From NCBI GenBank assembly GCA_002320285.1, contig DCKE01000021.1:93779-157778 (forward strand): DNA of 64,000 nucleotides, written 5' to 3'. This stretch comes from Flavobacteriaceae bacterium UBA1682. GTDB lineage: Bacteria > Bacteroidota > Bacteroidia > Flavobacteriales > Flavobacteriaceae. The notes under the pieces were generated by a model. That model saw only the letters and a program-made list of their open reading frames with translations, was not told where the DNA came from and ran no database searches. Position 1 is the first letter of the stretch. Each line of letters opens with the position of its first letter. Positions 63,671 through 64,000 of this stretch are shown in pieces. The position numbers were made by a program, and so were the translations under genes.

Positions 63671-63703
63671 AAAAAAGCTATTTTTTAACCAAAATAGCTT
63701 TTT
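63671..63703. terminator. Second hairpin, terminator-like
   Basis: AAAAGCTATTTT (63673-63684) pairs with AAAATAGCTTTT (63691-63702) around TTAACC. It lies after the terminator of the nitroreductase gene, seen in the direction of transcription, so it may be a backup terminator. Confidence 0.6.
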
Positions 63704-63742
63704 AGTCCGCTTTTTTTTGCCATAAAAAGGAACAGCTAAAAC

Positions 63743-63774
63743 AAAAAACCACCTCGATTTGGAGGTGGTTTTTT
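63743..63774 (-). terminator. Terminator of the nitroreductase gene
   Basis: CCACCTC (63749-63755) pairs with GAGGTGG (63762-63768), with six A and six T flanking; it follows the stop codon on the minus strand. Confidence 0.93.
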
Positions 63775-63779
63775 GTTTT

Positions 63780-64000
63780 TTATTCGATAACCGTCAACAT
63801 TTTTTCGACGGGAAAACGCACTTTTTTTAAAGGCGCCAACCAATCGTGTTCTTCATCGCGATAACCCAAAGGTAATAAAGTAACACTTTTCAATCCTTTC
63901 TCTCGCAATCCCAACAATTCATCCAAGATCGCATTGTCAAAGCCCTCCATCGGCGTTGCATCAACTTTTAATTCCGCTGCCGCCGCTATCGCCATTCCAA
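63780..64000 (-). CDS. C-terminal part of an NAD(P)H nitroreductase/oxidoreductase (NfsB-like), cut by the window edge
   Basis: At least 73 codons. The visible end (AELKVDATPMEGFDNAILDE, then VTLLPLGYRDEEHDWL and PLKKVRFP) matches the C-terminal third of FMN-dependent nitroreductases, where PMEGFD and the LGYRDEE motif contribute to the dimer and FMN site. The 5' part lies outside the window. Substrate not known. The ATG at 63995 is internal, not the true start. Confidence 0.85.
   Translation of the reverse strand, partial: GMAIAAAAELKVDATPMEGFDNAILDELLGLREKGLKSVTLLPLGYRDEEHDWLAPLKKVRFPVEKMLTVIE

Larger units (their letters stand above)
63468..63779. other. 312-base gap with two hairpins
   Basis: Between the E1 gene and the nitroreductase gene. 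An E1 promoter candidate (TATATTCG, minus strand, 63507-63514, one mismatch) and two hairpins (63671-63703 and 63743-63774) are the only features seen. Confidence 0.5.

Overview
The window is a stretch of core chromosome from a member of the Bacteroidota, most likely family Flavobacteriaceae (Flavobacterium/Myroides-like). The reasons are the low GC content, the recurring TAnnTTTG -7 promoter box (complete TTG-N19-TATATTTG before the first tRNA), the rarity of Shine-Dalgarno sequences, an LpxC-FabZ fusion gene, a split transketolase, a fused E1 alpha/beta dehydrogenase, malate:quinone oxidoreductase, an SPT-type sphingolipid enzyme and several small protein families typical of flavobacteria. 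I see no phage, transposase, integrase, CRISPR array, rRNA or plasmid function.

Layout. 1-7 kb: a tRNA fragment, shikimate kinase, a phosphoribosyltransferase/methyltransferase/S4 operon, an FKBP-like lipoprotein, the two transketolase halves and an MFS transporter. 6.8-7.1 kb: a degenerate tandem repeat. 7.1-16.8 kb: an orphan ABC ATPase, a CDF exporter, RluE, RmuC, MgtE, a GlcD-like oxidase with an Fsr-like transporter, and MeaB. 17-24 kb: a small beta-barrel protein, then a response regulator and lipid kinase divergent from an LtaS/OpgB-like sulfatase, then rhodanese, thiamine pyrophosphokinase and chorismate synthase. 24-33 kb: an LpxH-like phosphoesterase, Mqo, RuvX-PurM, a cysteine desulfurase, a FucP-like sugar transporter, a lipoprotein and an Smr protein. 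33-39 kb: small membrane proteins, PdxH-RNase Z, the pyrR-pyrB operon, YbjQ and a DUF4377/META protein. 39-50 kb: an M1 aminopeptidase, sucD, and the lipid A operon HD-lpxD-lpxC/fabZ-lpxA-efp-lpxD2-NTF2. 50-56 kb: HutH, YaaA, DUF457, Lrp, an M14 carboxypeptidase and a divergent XRE regulator. 56-64 kb: an acyltransferase, a SpeE-like protein, an outer-membrane protein, a GNAT-like protein convergent with serine palmitoyltransferase, the E1 fusion and a nitroreductase fragment.

Envelope lipid chemistry is the main theme: lipid A acylation (both LpxD paralogues, LpxA, LpxC, an LpxH-like enzyme), fatty-acid dehydration (FabZ), a phosphoglycerol-transferase-like enzyme beside a diacylglycerol kinase, a PlsC-like acyltransferase, and SPT facing a GNAT-like candidate N-acyltransferase. 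The most unusual non-coding structure is a family of 7-bp-period arrays found three times at gene ends; one of them runs into a coding sequence. A set of TTTACA-N2-TGTAAA palindromes placed on the -33 and -7 elements between the XRE regulator and the M14 carboxypeptidase looks like an autoregulatory switch.
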